Source: Chytridium lagenaria (Eukaryota > Chytridiomycota > Chytridiomycetes > Chytridiales > Chytridiaceae). Taken from it: a DNA stretch of 64,000 bases. The stretch is taken from assembly GCA_025449115.1 (NCBI GenBank), contig JAHLKC010000145.1:37277-101276 (forward strand), given 5' to 3'. The translations under genes and the position numbers were made by a program. Shown one piece after another: positions 55,209 to 64,000 of the stretch. Position 1 is the stretch's first letter. Every line of letters begins with the position of its first letter. The notes beneath the pieces were generated by a model. The model was not told the DNA's origin, searched no databases, and was given only the letters and a program-made list of their open reading frames with translations.

Positions 55209-55289
55209 AGGAATGCAGCTGGCAATGAGAGTACCTAAATCAGTTTTACTAAATCTTAGACGTGGGAAAAAATATGCAAATATCTAAAT

Positions 55290-55470
55290 GATCGATGAAG
55301 GCTCTTGTTGTTAACAGATAGCATTGGTGAGGGCGACATAATTACGTTTCTAATATCCTTTTCTACTTACACTAATACCTTTCATACCACCGGGTTCAAG
55401 CCAAGTTTTTTCTAAGGAATTTCAAATTCAAGATTTTATTAGCGCTGGCACTGCACCTTATTTAACAAAC
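55290..55470 (+). repeat. Dispersed repeat R, copy 1
   Basis: Shares GGCTCTTGTTGTT...GAGGGCGA and, further on, a TTCAAATTCAAGATTTTATTA-type stretch with GCGCTGGCACTGCACC with the copy at 56096-56390, in the same order and orientation. It lies just 3' of small secreted protein gene 1. Confidence 0.5.
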
Positions 55471-55575
55471 AGTTGATGCAGGAAAGGCTAATATTTATAC
55501 ACATATACTATCGTCACGCCATTCTACTTTCACCAGATATGAAAGCAACATTCTAAATGACAGAGATGCCGCCAA

Positions 55576-55879
55576 CTAGTACGCTGCTCTGTGAGATCGG
55601 AAACTCCGGAACTTCTTTTGCTTCGGGGACATGCTTGGAGGGGTCCCAGGTTGACGTGGAGGCGGTGATCCGGGAGGCGGAGGTGGTGGTGGTTGATTAC
55701 GAGCGGTAGCAAGTCAAAAACCTGAGTTGAGCTTCGCAAACGGCTTGTTGACTCATGGCCAAGCAAACGTTAATATCTGTGACGGCATTGGGTTTCCGTG
55801 AACGCCCAGGAAGGAATCACCATATAGAGGGTGATCAGGACCGCCAGAATAGGCTGAATGGATTGAGGAACTTGACCAT
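55576..55879 (-). CDS. Small secreted Cys/Pro-rich protein, copy 1
   Basis: From the ATG at 55879 the frame reads MVKFLNPFS, then (after one-base shifts) a hydrophobic signal-like stretch ILAVLITLYMVIPSWAF. A cysteine block follows (TETQC, DINVCLAMSQQAVCEAQL, LTCYRS), then a Pro-rich linker (NQPPPPPPPGSPPP). It ends with the basic tail PKQKKFRSFRSHRAAY and a TAG at 55576-55578. The same layout and tail occur in copy 2 at 59085-59397. About 95 residues, with four Cys, suggest a secreted, disulphide-bonded protein. I recognise no known family. At least three indels break this copy, so it could be decayed. It lies between two direct copies of repeat R. Confidence 0.55.
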
Positions 55880-56095
55880 GTTGAGGTGTTGGTGGGTGTA
55901 TCTTTTACAGGTAATATTGTAGTCGGTATATATGTAAGCATGATGGAATGAAGTTAGAATGTGGGCTTTTTGGTTGACTAAAGGAGTGAACTTGAGGAAA
56001 AGTTGTGAAGAAATAAACGCGAAAGAGGTAGATGGACATGCGTATACTCATTCTTTTACGAGTTTTGAAAATACCTAGGGAACGATCGTTATGCC

Positions 56096-56390
56096 TGATA
56101 GCTCTTGTTGTTGATAGATGAGAAAGTCGAGGGCGATAGTATCATGTTTTTTGTTCTTTTCTGCGTAGACACGAAAACAAGACCATCTCCACCAAACGAG
56201 AGAAAAACGACTTAATTGATTATACCCACCACCCTGTGTCTGTCGAAAGAGTTGAAGTAAAGCTTTTAAGGCATTTCAGATGCAGGATTTTATCAACGTT
56301 GGCGCCGCCCCTCGTGCATTGTAGGTTGCTGAATTTATGGCCAAGGTTTATCATTTTTATTATAAATACACGTCCATAATTGGTAACTTA
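56096..56390 (+). repeat. Dispersed repeat R, copy 2
   Basis: Contains AGCTCTTGTTGTTGATAGAT, then TACCCACCACCCTGTGTCTG, GTTGGCGCCGCCCCTCGTGC and an ATGGCCAAGG block. It is a diverged direct repeat of copy 1 about 800 bases upstream and an inverted match to copy 3. Confidence 0.55.
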
Positions 56391-56469
56391 ATTTTTTCCT
56401 CAGACTTCCGTTTCTTTGCGACGGTTTCGCGTTATACACGTGAACAGCCGGTCAAAAAATTTCACACCT

Positions 56470-56502
56470 CAGCGGCTGGTTTACGTCCACGACCAGCCGC
56501 TG
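56470..56502 (+). repeat. Perfect hairpin (11-base stem, 11-base loop)
   Basis: CAGCGGCTGGT at 56470-56480 is followed by TTACGTCCACG and the exact reverse complement ACCAGCCGCTG at 56492-56502. A relative of one arm with its flank (CCAGCCGCTCAGGTGT) recurs in the opposite orientation at about 58607-58624. Confidence 0.8.
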
Positions 56503-57209
56503 TAGACAGCCAGTTTTTGTAGCTAAACTACCCGAGATGAGGCGCCAACATTGATAAATTCCATGGTCAAAGAGGGTAAACCACGAGGCGCTTCAATAAA
56601 CCCTTGCGTGCGCCGAATCAAACCATTCGTAAATGTATTGCAAAGGTGTGCCGTGTGCATAAATCATGACTCATTGCTATAACGTCTTATTCCAACTTCT
56701 TAATCTCTTAATATGGTCAACCCCAAAAAGAGAATCTTTTTACCGTCAACCCGAGAGCCCACCACAGAGCCCAATGTTGTTACAAAGTGTCCTCGAATGT
56801 AGTGCACTCGAATGTGCCAGATGTCCATGGATTCAAGGCTTCATCACGTCGACCACCACCAACTAACTCATCGCATCGCAATCCCATCTCCCGACAGATA
56901 GAGACTCGGATGATTGACGTGGCAACGTAATGTGATATATAACAGAGGAAGAAGGTAGTGGATTCGCACTACAAACAAATTCAGCCAAATATAGAAATGG
57001 AACGAAACATTCTACTTCGTCGTTTTAAGCCACTGAAAATAATAAGAGCTTTAATTACTTGAGCAAAGCATTCAGTCGATCCCATCAGCAGGTCAATAAT
57101 GATCCATTAGCCACCGCTTTAGCGATATTAATAGACGGCCAATTTAATATGTAGCTAAAATAACCGAGGTTCGGCGCCTGAATCCTGCAGCGATGAAATG
57201 CATGATTAT

Positions 57210-57385
57210 GTATATAAATATCCGACCCGATTCTGTTTATATACAAATAATACTGTATTATACTATACCTCGGCCATGACTTCAGCAATGCACGAGGTGC
57301 GGCGCCAATTGCAATGTCAATAAAAGTCTACAAATCTTCACTTTAACTCTCTCGACAGACACTAGGTGGTGGGTATAAACGCCAA
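57210..57385 (-). repeat. Dispersed repeat R, copy 3 (inverted)
   Basis: Read on the - strand this follows copy 2: a TACCCACCACCTAGTGTCTG block, TTGGCGCCGCACCTCGTGCA, then CATGGCCGAGG. The match runs over roughly 170 bases with indels, so copies 2 and 3 form an inverted pair about 1 kb apart. Confidence 0.55.
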
Positions 57386-58314
57386 AGTCGTTTTTCTCTC
57401 GTGCAGCCGCAATGGACGTTGAAAAACAAAACGTTAAAGCCACTCCGAAAACCCCGCATCCGACACCTCTCTAAGCCACTTCACCGTCTCCATATCAAAA
57501 GTCTTCGTAAGTTTCGTTTTGTTGACGCTTGATAGGAGTGTATGTTGGGAAAGGCCTTAGAGAAGGTGTATTTTTGGACGGGCTGTAGTGGTTAAGGTTT
57601 ATTGGGTGCTGTCGGATACTATAAGACCATAGCCTCGACGACTTTAGAGGAGGTTGAATGGGTACAGGTAGAAGATGCTGCTAATAACTTGGGACCTGGC
57701 AAAGGGCTCTCGGGCTTTTTCGCACTGTTGACGTAAGCTCCCATGTGTATGCGCGTACGCACAAAGTACTAATAGCTGGTGTGGCGTGTTCGGTATAAAA
57801 TTTTATGTGCGGCGCGTTCACTAAAATTTTTCGTGTATTACTCAAAAACACGCGCCCAAAGCTAACCAATTGTTAACATTAACACATTGCGTAATGTCGG
57901 CCATGAGGCCAGTAGATACATTTCTAGGCACGGTGGACTTTGCATCAAGAGACACTGGATGGTGGGTATACATGCTACGTGTAATTAATGCCGTTGTTTC
58001 ACTCTCTCTAGTTGACGAAGCTCGTCTTTTTTTGTTGCATCGGCTAGTTTTATTAGTGAACCCATCTAAGTAAAGCCCTCTACCTTGCAGATTTATCATA
58101 GACGTCGGAAGAGTTATTGTATGGCTAAGGGGATGAAACCTTGGAGGATAAGCATCATGGGCTGGAAACGAAAACTGCAAGATTCGAGAAGCCATCACGC
58201 TCGGCATGGATGGTTCCATTTCCAAAGATGACGGTAAAGAGATACGCTCGTCTCGGGTTTAGTGGCGGTAAAAAAACACTGAAGCTCCTCAAAACAATAT
58301 TGGGACTTTTTACA

Positions 58315-58455
58315 TTACCCACCATCCACTGTCTTTGTTATAAATTAATCAAAAGTCATTGGAGCTTATGTAAAGAGTAAATCTCAAGTTCTTCACCATC
58401 GTAGCTCAAGTGTATTTTCTACCGAGAGTTGGCGCTGCACTGGTGATACACCTTC
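58315..58455 (+). repeat. Dispersed repeat R, copy 4 (weak)
   Basis: Contains TTACCCACCATCCACTGTCT and, about 120 bases on, GAGTTGGCGCTGCACTGG, in the order and orientation of copy 2. The middle is diverged. Confidence 0.35.
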
Positions 58456-58710
58456 TGTGTCTTGAGGAGCCAATGTCGTCATGATTTTCTTTTTCAGTCA
58501 AAACTTTTTTGTTTTCAATCTTGAATCCGCATAGACATTTACCAAGAGTCCTCAATACACTGGCGGCTAGTGCGTTCCCATGGCCACAAAGTTTGTGAAG
58601 TGCAAAAAACCAGCCGCTCAGGTGTAGAAAACCTGGATATGGTTAATCTGCCATGAGTTGGTATACACAAGGCGCGCCAATCAGTTTTATAATAGGTTCG
58701 GGATATTAAA

Positions 58711-58794
58711 ATATTGACTTGAACATTTGCAACAAGACATAATAAAAAACTCTTGGGACATTGACTTAAACATCTGCGGACAAGACATAATAAA
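58711..58794 (+). repeat. Direct repeat of about 36 bases
   Basis: 58711-58746 and 58758-58794 share the order ATTGACTT(G/A)AACAT(T/C)TGC...ACAAGACATAATAAA with few differences, 11 bases apart. They lie upstream of small secreted gene copy 2. Confidence 0.75.
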
Positions 58795-58913
58795 GTCTAA
58801 GAATAAGACATGATGGTGTGTTTAATCGATGTGGTCTTTTTATAATGGATATCGTCTTTATTTGCTGTCTACGCAGAAAAACAATATAAAAGGTGTGGGT
58901 GAATCCGTAAAAT

Positions 58914-58953
58914 AAAAGAGCCATCAGCGAACAAAAAGAGCCATCAGCGAACA
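58914..58953 (+). repeat. Perfect 20-base tandem duplication
   Basis: AAAAGAGCCATCAGCGAACA occurs twice without spacer (58914-58933, 58934-58953), about 130 bases upstream of the ATG of small secreted gene copy 2. It probably lies in its promoter or leader. Confidence 0.9.
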
Positions 58954-59084
58954 AGATCTTTAAAAGTATCTTCAAATCTATTCAAGTACGTAAAATATCG
59001 CCTAAACTTCTCAACTCCCATGTCCCAAATCCCACGTTCTTAACCCATCATTTCTAACACCTCACTTCAGGCGTCGATTACAAC

Positions 59085-59397
59085 ATGGTCAAGTTTTTTT
59101 TTAAACCCGTTAAGCCTAATCCTGGCCATCATGGTCACCCTCTCCATCGTCATCGGTGCATCAGCAACGTTCACTGAAGCTGGATGTCGTCGTTTATACG
59201 ATGTCTGCATAGCTATGCAACACCCGAGAATGAAGTGTGTGGCCGATCTCAATAGTTGCCTTACGAGTGCCCGTAACCCACCACCACCGCCTCCACCCCC
59301 GAGGACACCTCCTCCAACACAACACGGGGCTCCCGCTATTTCACCAAAACAAAAGAAATTCCGCAGTTTCCGATCTCACAGAGCCGCGGCGTACTAG
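59085..59397 (+). CDS. Small secreted Cys/Pro-rich protein, copy 2
   Basis: The ATG at 59085 reads MVKFFFKPV, then (one-base shift near 59110) a hydrophobic signal-like stretch LILAIMVTLSIVIGASATFT. The cysteine block GCRRLYDVCIAMQHPRMKCV, DLNSCLTS has spacing C-x6-C-x9-C-x6-C. A Pro-rich linker (PPPPPPPPRTPPP) and the basic tail PKQKKFRSFRSHRAAAY follow, with TAG at 59395-59397. Copy 1 shows the same order and nearly the same tail, with C-x8-C-x8-C spacing. A 5' leader intron (GTACGT near 58986 to TTCAG near 59070) is plausible. I recognise no known family. Secretion is inferred from the N-terminus; the KR-rich tail could be a processing or nucleic-acid/membrane contact site. Confidence 0.6.
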
Positions 59398-59954
59398 TTG
59401 GTTGAATTTTTTTTGTCATTCTTGCGGAAGGGTGGGAAGAGAGGGACGCTGGGAGAAAGTTGTTAGCTTTTTTCTCGGCGAAATTGTTTTTTTTTAAATT
59501 ACATCTGGAGCAGTAAGAAATAAAGAATTGTGATATTTTGATCGATATATTCATTTACCTTCGCAATAGAGTTTCACTTTTGTTTTCTGGGAACGATAAA
59601 TAGGTACTCTTTGATAAAAACCAGTTATAATGACATTCGCGTATGGATGACTTATGTGATGAACTAGACAAAGAACCACGCAGGGTGGAGTCTAATGTCT
59701 TGGCTTTCGAGTGCCGTCCACCTTACGTGTCTTGCGCAGACTTAGATTCATTTGTTCATTACTCTTTTATTTTTATCAAAGAAGGAAAGGGTAGCAACAG
59801 TGGGATCGCGATTTTCCTGAGGTGCATTGTTGCACAATTTGAAATCCAAGCGAGATCACTCATTCACCTTCAAAGCTTCTCCCAACACCAAACGATCCTA
59901 ACCTTTCCACCCACCTCTAAACGACCCCCGAAATCCCATATCCAGATCTTTAGA
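59398..59954. other. Intergenic
   Basis: T-rich 3' flank of the small secreted gene, then the presumed promoter of pyridoxal kinase. The open frame from 59643 runs into the kinase start but the upstream part has no kinase similarity, so I start the kinase at the in-frame ATG at 59955. Confidence 0.4.
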
Positions 59955-61238
59955 ATGCAACCTACAACCCCCACGCACACCCGTCGTAAAAGCCGTCGTC
60001 GAGAAACCCACGGTCGAGTCCTCTCAATCCAAAGCCACGTTGTCCATGGCATAGTCGGTACAAGCCAACTTCAGTGTTCAAAATCTAACTCCGGTTTCAG
60101 GCAACAAGGCTGCAACGTTTCCACTCCAACTCCTCGGTTTTCAAGTAGATCCACTCAACACGGTGCAATTTTCGAATCACACTGGTGAGAGCGACGGGAT
60201 TTGGTGATATGATTGTTGAATGTTTTTTTTTTTAGGATACCCAAAGTTTACGGGAGATAGGATGGAGGGAGTCATATACTTTCCATTTTGGAGGGTTTGG
60301 AAGTGAATGGGATTTTGGCAAGTTATACGCATGTATTGACAGGTGGGGAACACCATTTTGAATGTTTTGTTGACTTTATGTAGGATACGTGGGTCGAGAA
60401 ACTTCGCTACTGCCGTATTGGAGATATTGAAGAAATTGAAAAGTGTAAACCGGGATATAGTGGTTTGTGCGTATCCGATTATTTTTTTGTTTTTCCTTTT
60501 TTTTTCCCCCCTCGTTTTTTTTTTCTTTTCTTTCTGGAAACATGTTGATGGAGTGTTTTCTTATTGATAGTTGTTGACCCGGTTATGGGGGATGAGGGAC
60601 GGCTGTACGTTCCAAGTGAGCTTCTACCCATTTATCGGGATTCCCTATGCGCGCTCGCAGACGTGATAACCCCGAATGCGTTTGAAGCCGAGTAAGTTTT
60701 TTTTTAAGAAAAACTCCCCGGCCCATATTCTAATGTTTTGTCTAGACTTCTCAGCGGTATAGAGCGTAACATCAACTGAAACCGCCAAACAATGTCTCAC
60801 CATTCTCCACCACCTCGGTCCCAAAATCGTCATCATCACTTCCTCTGTCCTCTCCGACAAACCCGAATCCACATTAACCCTCCTAGCGTCCCTTCACGAC
60901 ACGTGTTGTTTCATGGTATCTGTTGCCAAAGTGTCTGCCACGTTCACGGGGACCGGGGATCTGCTTGCTGCGCTCTTGTTGGCGTTTTTAACTCGGAGAA
61001 GGTGTTTGATGGGAAGGATGGGGTTGTGGAGAGGTTTGGACGGGCTGTGGAGTGTGCGGTTGCTGGGATGCAGGGGGTGTTGGGGGCGACTGTTGAGAGG
61101 GCTTTGGAGGAGGGTGGGGCTGGGGGCTTTGGAGGGGGGACGGGGTGGAGAGGGTTGAAGTGTAGGGAGTTGTTGGTGGCGGAGAGTAGAGATGAGATTG
61201 AGGATCCGATTGTAGAATATAGAGTTGAAAGGATTTGA
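59955..61238 (+). CDS. PDXK: Pyridoxal kinase (vitamin B6 salvage)
   Basis: The ATG at 59955 gives a basic lead, then [20 protein letters not shown] across an intron (about 60058-60103) into [20 protein letters not shown]. Further introns join [40 protein letters not shown] and [20 protein letters not shown]. Then come [15 protein letters not shown], the anion-hole/ATP segment [15 protein letters not shown] and the C-terminus [19 protein letters not shown], with TGA at 61236-61238. All are diagnostic of PDXK/Bud16, which phosphorylates pyridoxal to make the PLP cofactor in the cytosol. At least four one-base frame changes occur (about 60270, 60390, 60770, and a T run near 60990). These are unlikely to be tolerated in an essential enzyme and point to assembly error. 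Confidence 0.92.
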
Positions 61239-62010
61239 GGCGATGGACGGATTTTTAAATGGTAGTTTGTTTTTGTTTTTTTTTTGTTGTTTCTATTATT
61301 GCCAGTTTTTACCCGCATATCTCCTTTCTCTTTGTTTTTTCTGGTAGGGAGAAGGACCGCATTCGTGAATTTGGCGTAATACTTCTTCTTTTTTTTAAAG
61401 TTTCGTTTGTTAATCCATCGAAAAATCATTGTTTTGATTAATGTTGTTGAAAAGCTTTGTACCAACACTCCTACACACACCCCTGAACATCAAAATCTCC
61501 TCAACGCTTCCTTCACGTAAAAAAAAATGAACACACACACATGAAATAACATTAATATATTCACAATTCGCGTCTTTCTATTATAAGGAAAGGCAAGAAC
61601 GATTGAGCTAAAGAGATTACAAAGTTGTCCATCAAAAAGGCAAAATCAAAACCACTTTCCACAAGATATTTTTTTTTGACAAGCGTCTTTGAACTAACCA
61701 CAACATCCCAACAAAGATCAAAACAGTCGCTAGGGTTAGCACCCTCCACACCATCCACCAAACCCAAAGCGTCTCTACAACGATCGTTACCGCTGGTCTG
61801 CCTGATCCCACATACCCGAGTAAGATTTCATCTCCAGATGTATTGAGGGAATTGAACCAAGTTGGACTAAGGCGGGTGAAACTTCCGACGCAAAAGCGAT
61901 TGAAAATTTTCGCCGCAAAACAGCTGATTGGCTCCGCATATCGTTAAGGAGATGACATCTCTATTTACCAAAAACATCAATAAACATCAAACATTGCCCA
62001 TCACATCGAT
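61239..62010. other. Intergenic
   Basis: T-rich 3' flank of pyridoxal kinase and upstream region of the zinc-finger gene. No further gene is seen. Confidence 0.4.
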
Positions 62011-63530
62011 ATGATAAGATCCGAGAGCCTTTGCGACGAAATATGTGGGGGTGGTGATCTGCTGAAAGGGTGCGGTGCATCCGCTGTTGCTTGCAAACAT
62101 CGATGCCCTTCTTGCAATGTCGTCGTGCATCCAATCTGTGGACGGTGGTTGGAGAAGAGTCTTCAACCTCTCCAGTTCTTTGCAATTCTTGCAAGACCAG
62201 CCGCGGGAACGGCGCGTTAGACACTCAATCAACTTTGCTGGAAGGACCTTTTTCCAGCCTGATCAATCCACCGGACATCCCGTCACGTGCGGCAGCAGAG
62301 GATCCAGCAGTGGATGCACCGGCCAACCAACTTTCCTTTATCCCTCTTCCTGCAACAACGCCACCACCTAGCAAAAAGGCGAAACGTTCCGCTGGCTCCA
62401 CCAAACCAAAGAAAACCGACGCTGGTCCAATATCCAGTGAATTTCTCCTCAATGTTGTTGTCGTCTTTAAATTTAAAGACTTCCAAGGAAACCGAACGAA
62501 GCCAACGGCAAAAGAGACTATACCTGTGGACAGCGTTGAGAATTTCTATTCGCGTGTCTGGGAACGAATAAAGATGCAGGTGAAGAGACTTGTTATGGTG
62601 CCGGAGGGAAAAGGTGGATTGATGGAGTGGATCCGAAAACAGAATATACCGTTGGTGACTTGAGCAACTTTGTTACCTTCAGCGACGACAAAGGTCACCG
62701 CAGTTTTACGGAAGGCATTTTACCATCTTATGGCGATCTTGTATCTTTTAGAGCCCTGTCTGATCCTTCATCCCCCGAGCAAAGAACGTTGACGATACAT
62801 GTGCATGCATTACAGCAACACAATTGTCGACAAATCTCGATATGAAAAGCTGGTGAAGACGCTTTTAAAAAAAGTTAACGCGGATCGCTCAGGTGCCGCA
62901 AATGCTGAAGCTATCAGGCAGATTGTAAGTAAATGAATGAAGGGGAATGACTTAATTCTATTAAACTCTAGCAAGCGCGTTTAATGGTTTTGCACAAGGA
63001 AAACTATAATGGAACGGTATTTAACAATTAACAGTCATTCTACTTATTATATCAGACACATGCATGGTTTCAACTTGCAGCCACCATTGCAAGTAAACCT
63101 AAAGATGAGCAAGAGGGCTTTATCTTGTGTCCGTCTCAATTGGACGACATCAAGCGGTTCCAAAGGCCTGCCGACAACTTCGAGGCAACTCATCGGCATT
63201 TTGAAGCAGCGACAAAAGTGGCGTTAAATGAAACACGTTCAGGGTTAAGGCTGTGTTGGGGCAGTATCACAATGAAGTTGAACACATAAAGGAGAACTTG
63301 AAGCGTAAATTTAACAGGTATGTAGAGTTTGTTTATATTTAGTATATGTTGACTTTTAGCTTAATTGATGAAGCTTTTGAACCACTTGTTCACAAAATGA
63401 ATCGAGATGAGCGGGATATTCAGCAACGGGATGGCGTCATTCGAGATTTTTCAGCAATGCAACGGTGTATTGAGTACGGAAGTAGTGCTGCTATTAGGGA
63501 AGGGTGGTGGATCAAGTTGATTGTGATCAC
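62011..63530 (+). CDS. Unrecognised protein with an N-terminal zinc-binding Cys cluster
   Basis: The ATG at 62011 leads to a dense Cys/His cluster (CDEICGGGDLLKGCGAS, then CKHRCPSCNVVVHPICG and, after a one-base shift, VLCNSCKTS), typical of small RING/PHD-like or zinc-ribbon folds. A Pro/Ser linker and a nuclear-signal-like patch (PSKKAKRSAGSTKPKK) follow. Next comes a region with EFLLNVVVVFKFKDFQGNRT and WERIKMQVKRLVMVPEGKGG, then further exons to about 63530 (HNEVEHIKENLKRKFNR; LIDEAFEPLVHKMNRDERDI). Several frame changes occur. I do not recognise the family; a lineage-specific multicopy or transposon-linked protein is possible. The 3' end is unclear. Confidence 0.4.
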
Positions 63531-63642
63531 TAAACTTTTCCTTTGGAATCAGTTTTGTTCACTTTGGTTACCTTTGCTTTTCACGAGTTGGTTAGAACCC
63601 GTTTCTTTTCACAATTTCATATTGATGTATTTTGATCCCCTG

Positions 63643-63876
63643 CTATTCTTTTCTGTTGCATACCATAAATATATCTCGTAATAGATTTTGAGATGCAATC
63701 ACATTATTAATATCATTTGCTGTCTCTACATTTTCTGCGTGATAATCAAGAGAGAGTTTGGTTGAAGCCTCATCATTGTGATCAGAAAAGTCATAAGATG
63801 ATGCACATTGCTTAAATGCCACGTCAGGATCAAACCCCCAGGGAAAGTAGCCACAGCCCTCAAAATGCTCGAAAAA
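63643..63876 (-). CDS. Open coding-like segment on the - strand, possible exon
   Basis: A stop-free - strand stretch of 77 codons reads FFEHFEGCGYFPWGFDPDVA, then QCASSYDFSDHNDEASTKLS and ends with a stop at 63643-63645. It lacks a start ATG and is preceded by an in-frame stop at 63877-63879. It would be the last exon, or a frameshifted piece, of a gene entering from beyond the window. No family is recognised. Confidence 0.25.
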   Translation of the reverse strand, partial: FFEHFEGCGYFPWGFDPDVAFKQCASSYDFSDHNDEASTKLSLDYHAENVETANDINNVIASQNLLRDIFMVCNRKE

Positions 63877-64000
63877 TCATAACGATATTGCTAAAAAAGG
63901 TTTCCATAGCGTCAAGAATGTTAAAGACGGATGTGAAGAATTACATTATTCACATGGCCTATGGCTCATAAGGACATTTCGTCTAAGTCCGTTGAGTTCC

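Larger units (their letters stand above)
56000..59084. other. Repeat-rich, gene-poor spacer between the two small secreted genes
   Basis: About 3 kb with no recognisable gene. It holds copies of repeat R in both orientations, an 11-base-stem hairpin, a 36-base direct repeat and a perfect 20-base tandem duplication, each listed separately. Short frames (for example 57842-58225 on the - strand) have no motif support. Confidence 0.5.

Noticed and set aside
57842..58225. 127-codon - strand frame in the repeat block
   Set aside because: No signal peptide, Cys pattern or similarity to the small secreted family is visible, and it overlaps a weak repeat R-like stretch near 57950.

Overview
The window reads as nuclear DNA of a filamentous or zoosporic fungus, most likely an early-diverging lineage such as a chytrid. 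It has protein-coding genes on both strands, many short GT-AG introns (roughly 40-150 bases), T-rich 3' flanks and no operons. The gene set includes a fungal-type RNA-silencing RNA-dependent RNA polymerase, an SSU-processome WD40 protein, a PRL-type phosphatase and a P2X-like receptor candidate. The last two are more typical of zoosporic fungi than of Dikarya. Assignment to chytrids is inference. I found no rRNA, tRNA, CRISPR array or bacterial feature.

Layout. 1-1208: 3' end of a secreted subtilisin-like protease (+). 1532-2848: unrecognised gene (+). 3098-10274: RNA-dependent RNA polymerase, a helical region, then a DEAH/HA2 helicase, apparently one continuous gene (+). 11435-17193: full ABCC (MRP-type) transporter (+). 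18292-19538: Ser/Thr-rich hypothetical (-). 20083-21373: PRL-type phosphatase (-). 24095-27218: ankyrin-repeat protein (+). 27860-28533: SRP19-like signal-recognition-particle subunit (-). 28601-29008: small membrane protein (-). 29068-30708: nucleoporin NUP54 (+). 31027-33477: two-TM P2X-like membrane protein (+). 33785-34440: ribosomal protein uS13/RPS18 (-). 35467-37784: bZIP factor (-). 38148-40511 (-) and 46293-49335 (+): two paralogous triple-RRM proteins flanking WDR75/NAN1 (41829-45327, -). 49685-51183: acireductone dioxygenase (+). 51687-52852: PCNA (+). 52.9-59.9 kb: gene-poor, repeat-rich block with two copies of an unrecognised small secreted cysteine/proline-rich protein in opposite orientation. 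59955-61238: pyridoxal kinase (+). 62011-63530: zinc-finger protein of unknown role (+), with an open frame on the other strand at the window end.

Many genes are interrupted by single-base frameshifts, often in homopolymers, including genes expected to be essential (RPS18, pyridoxal kinase, SRP19). PCNA, acireductone dioxygenase and the ankyrin gene read cleanly. The simplest explanation is residual indel error in the assembly, so I annotate these as genes rather than pseudogenes. The most interesting biology is the apparent RdRP-helicase fusion and the small secreted family embedded in repeats at 55-59.4 kb.
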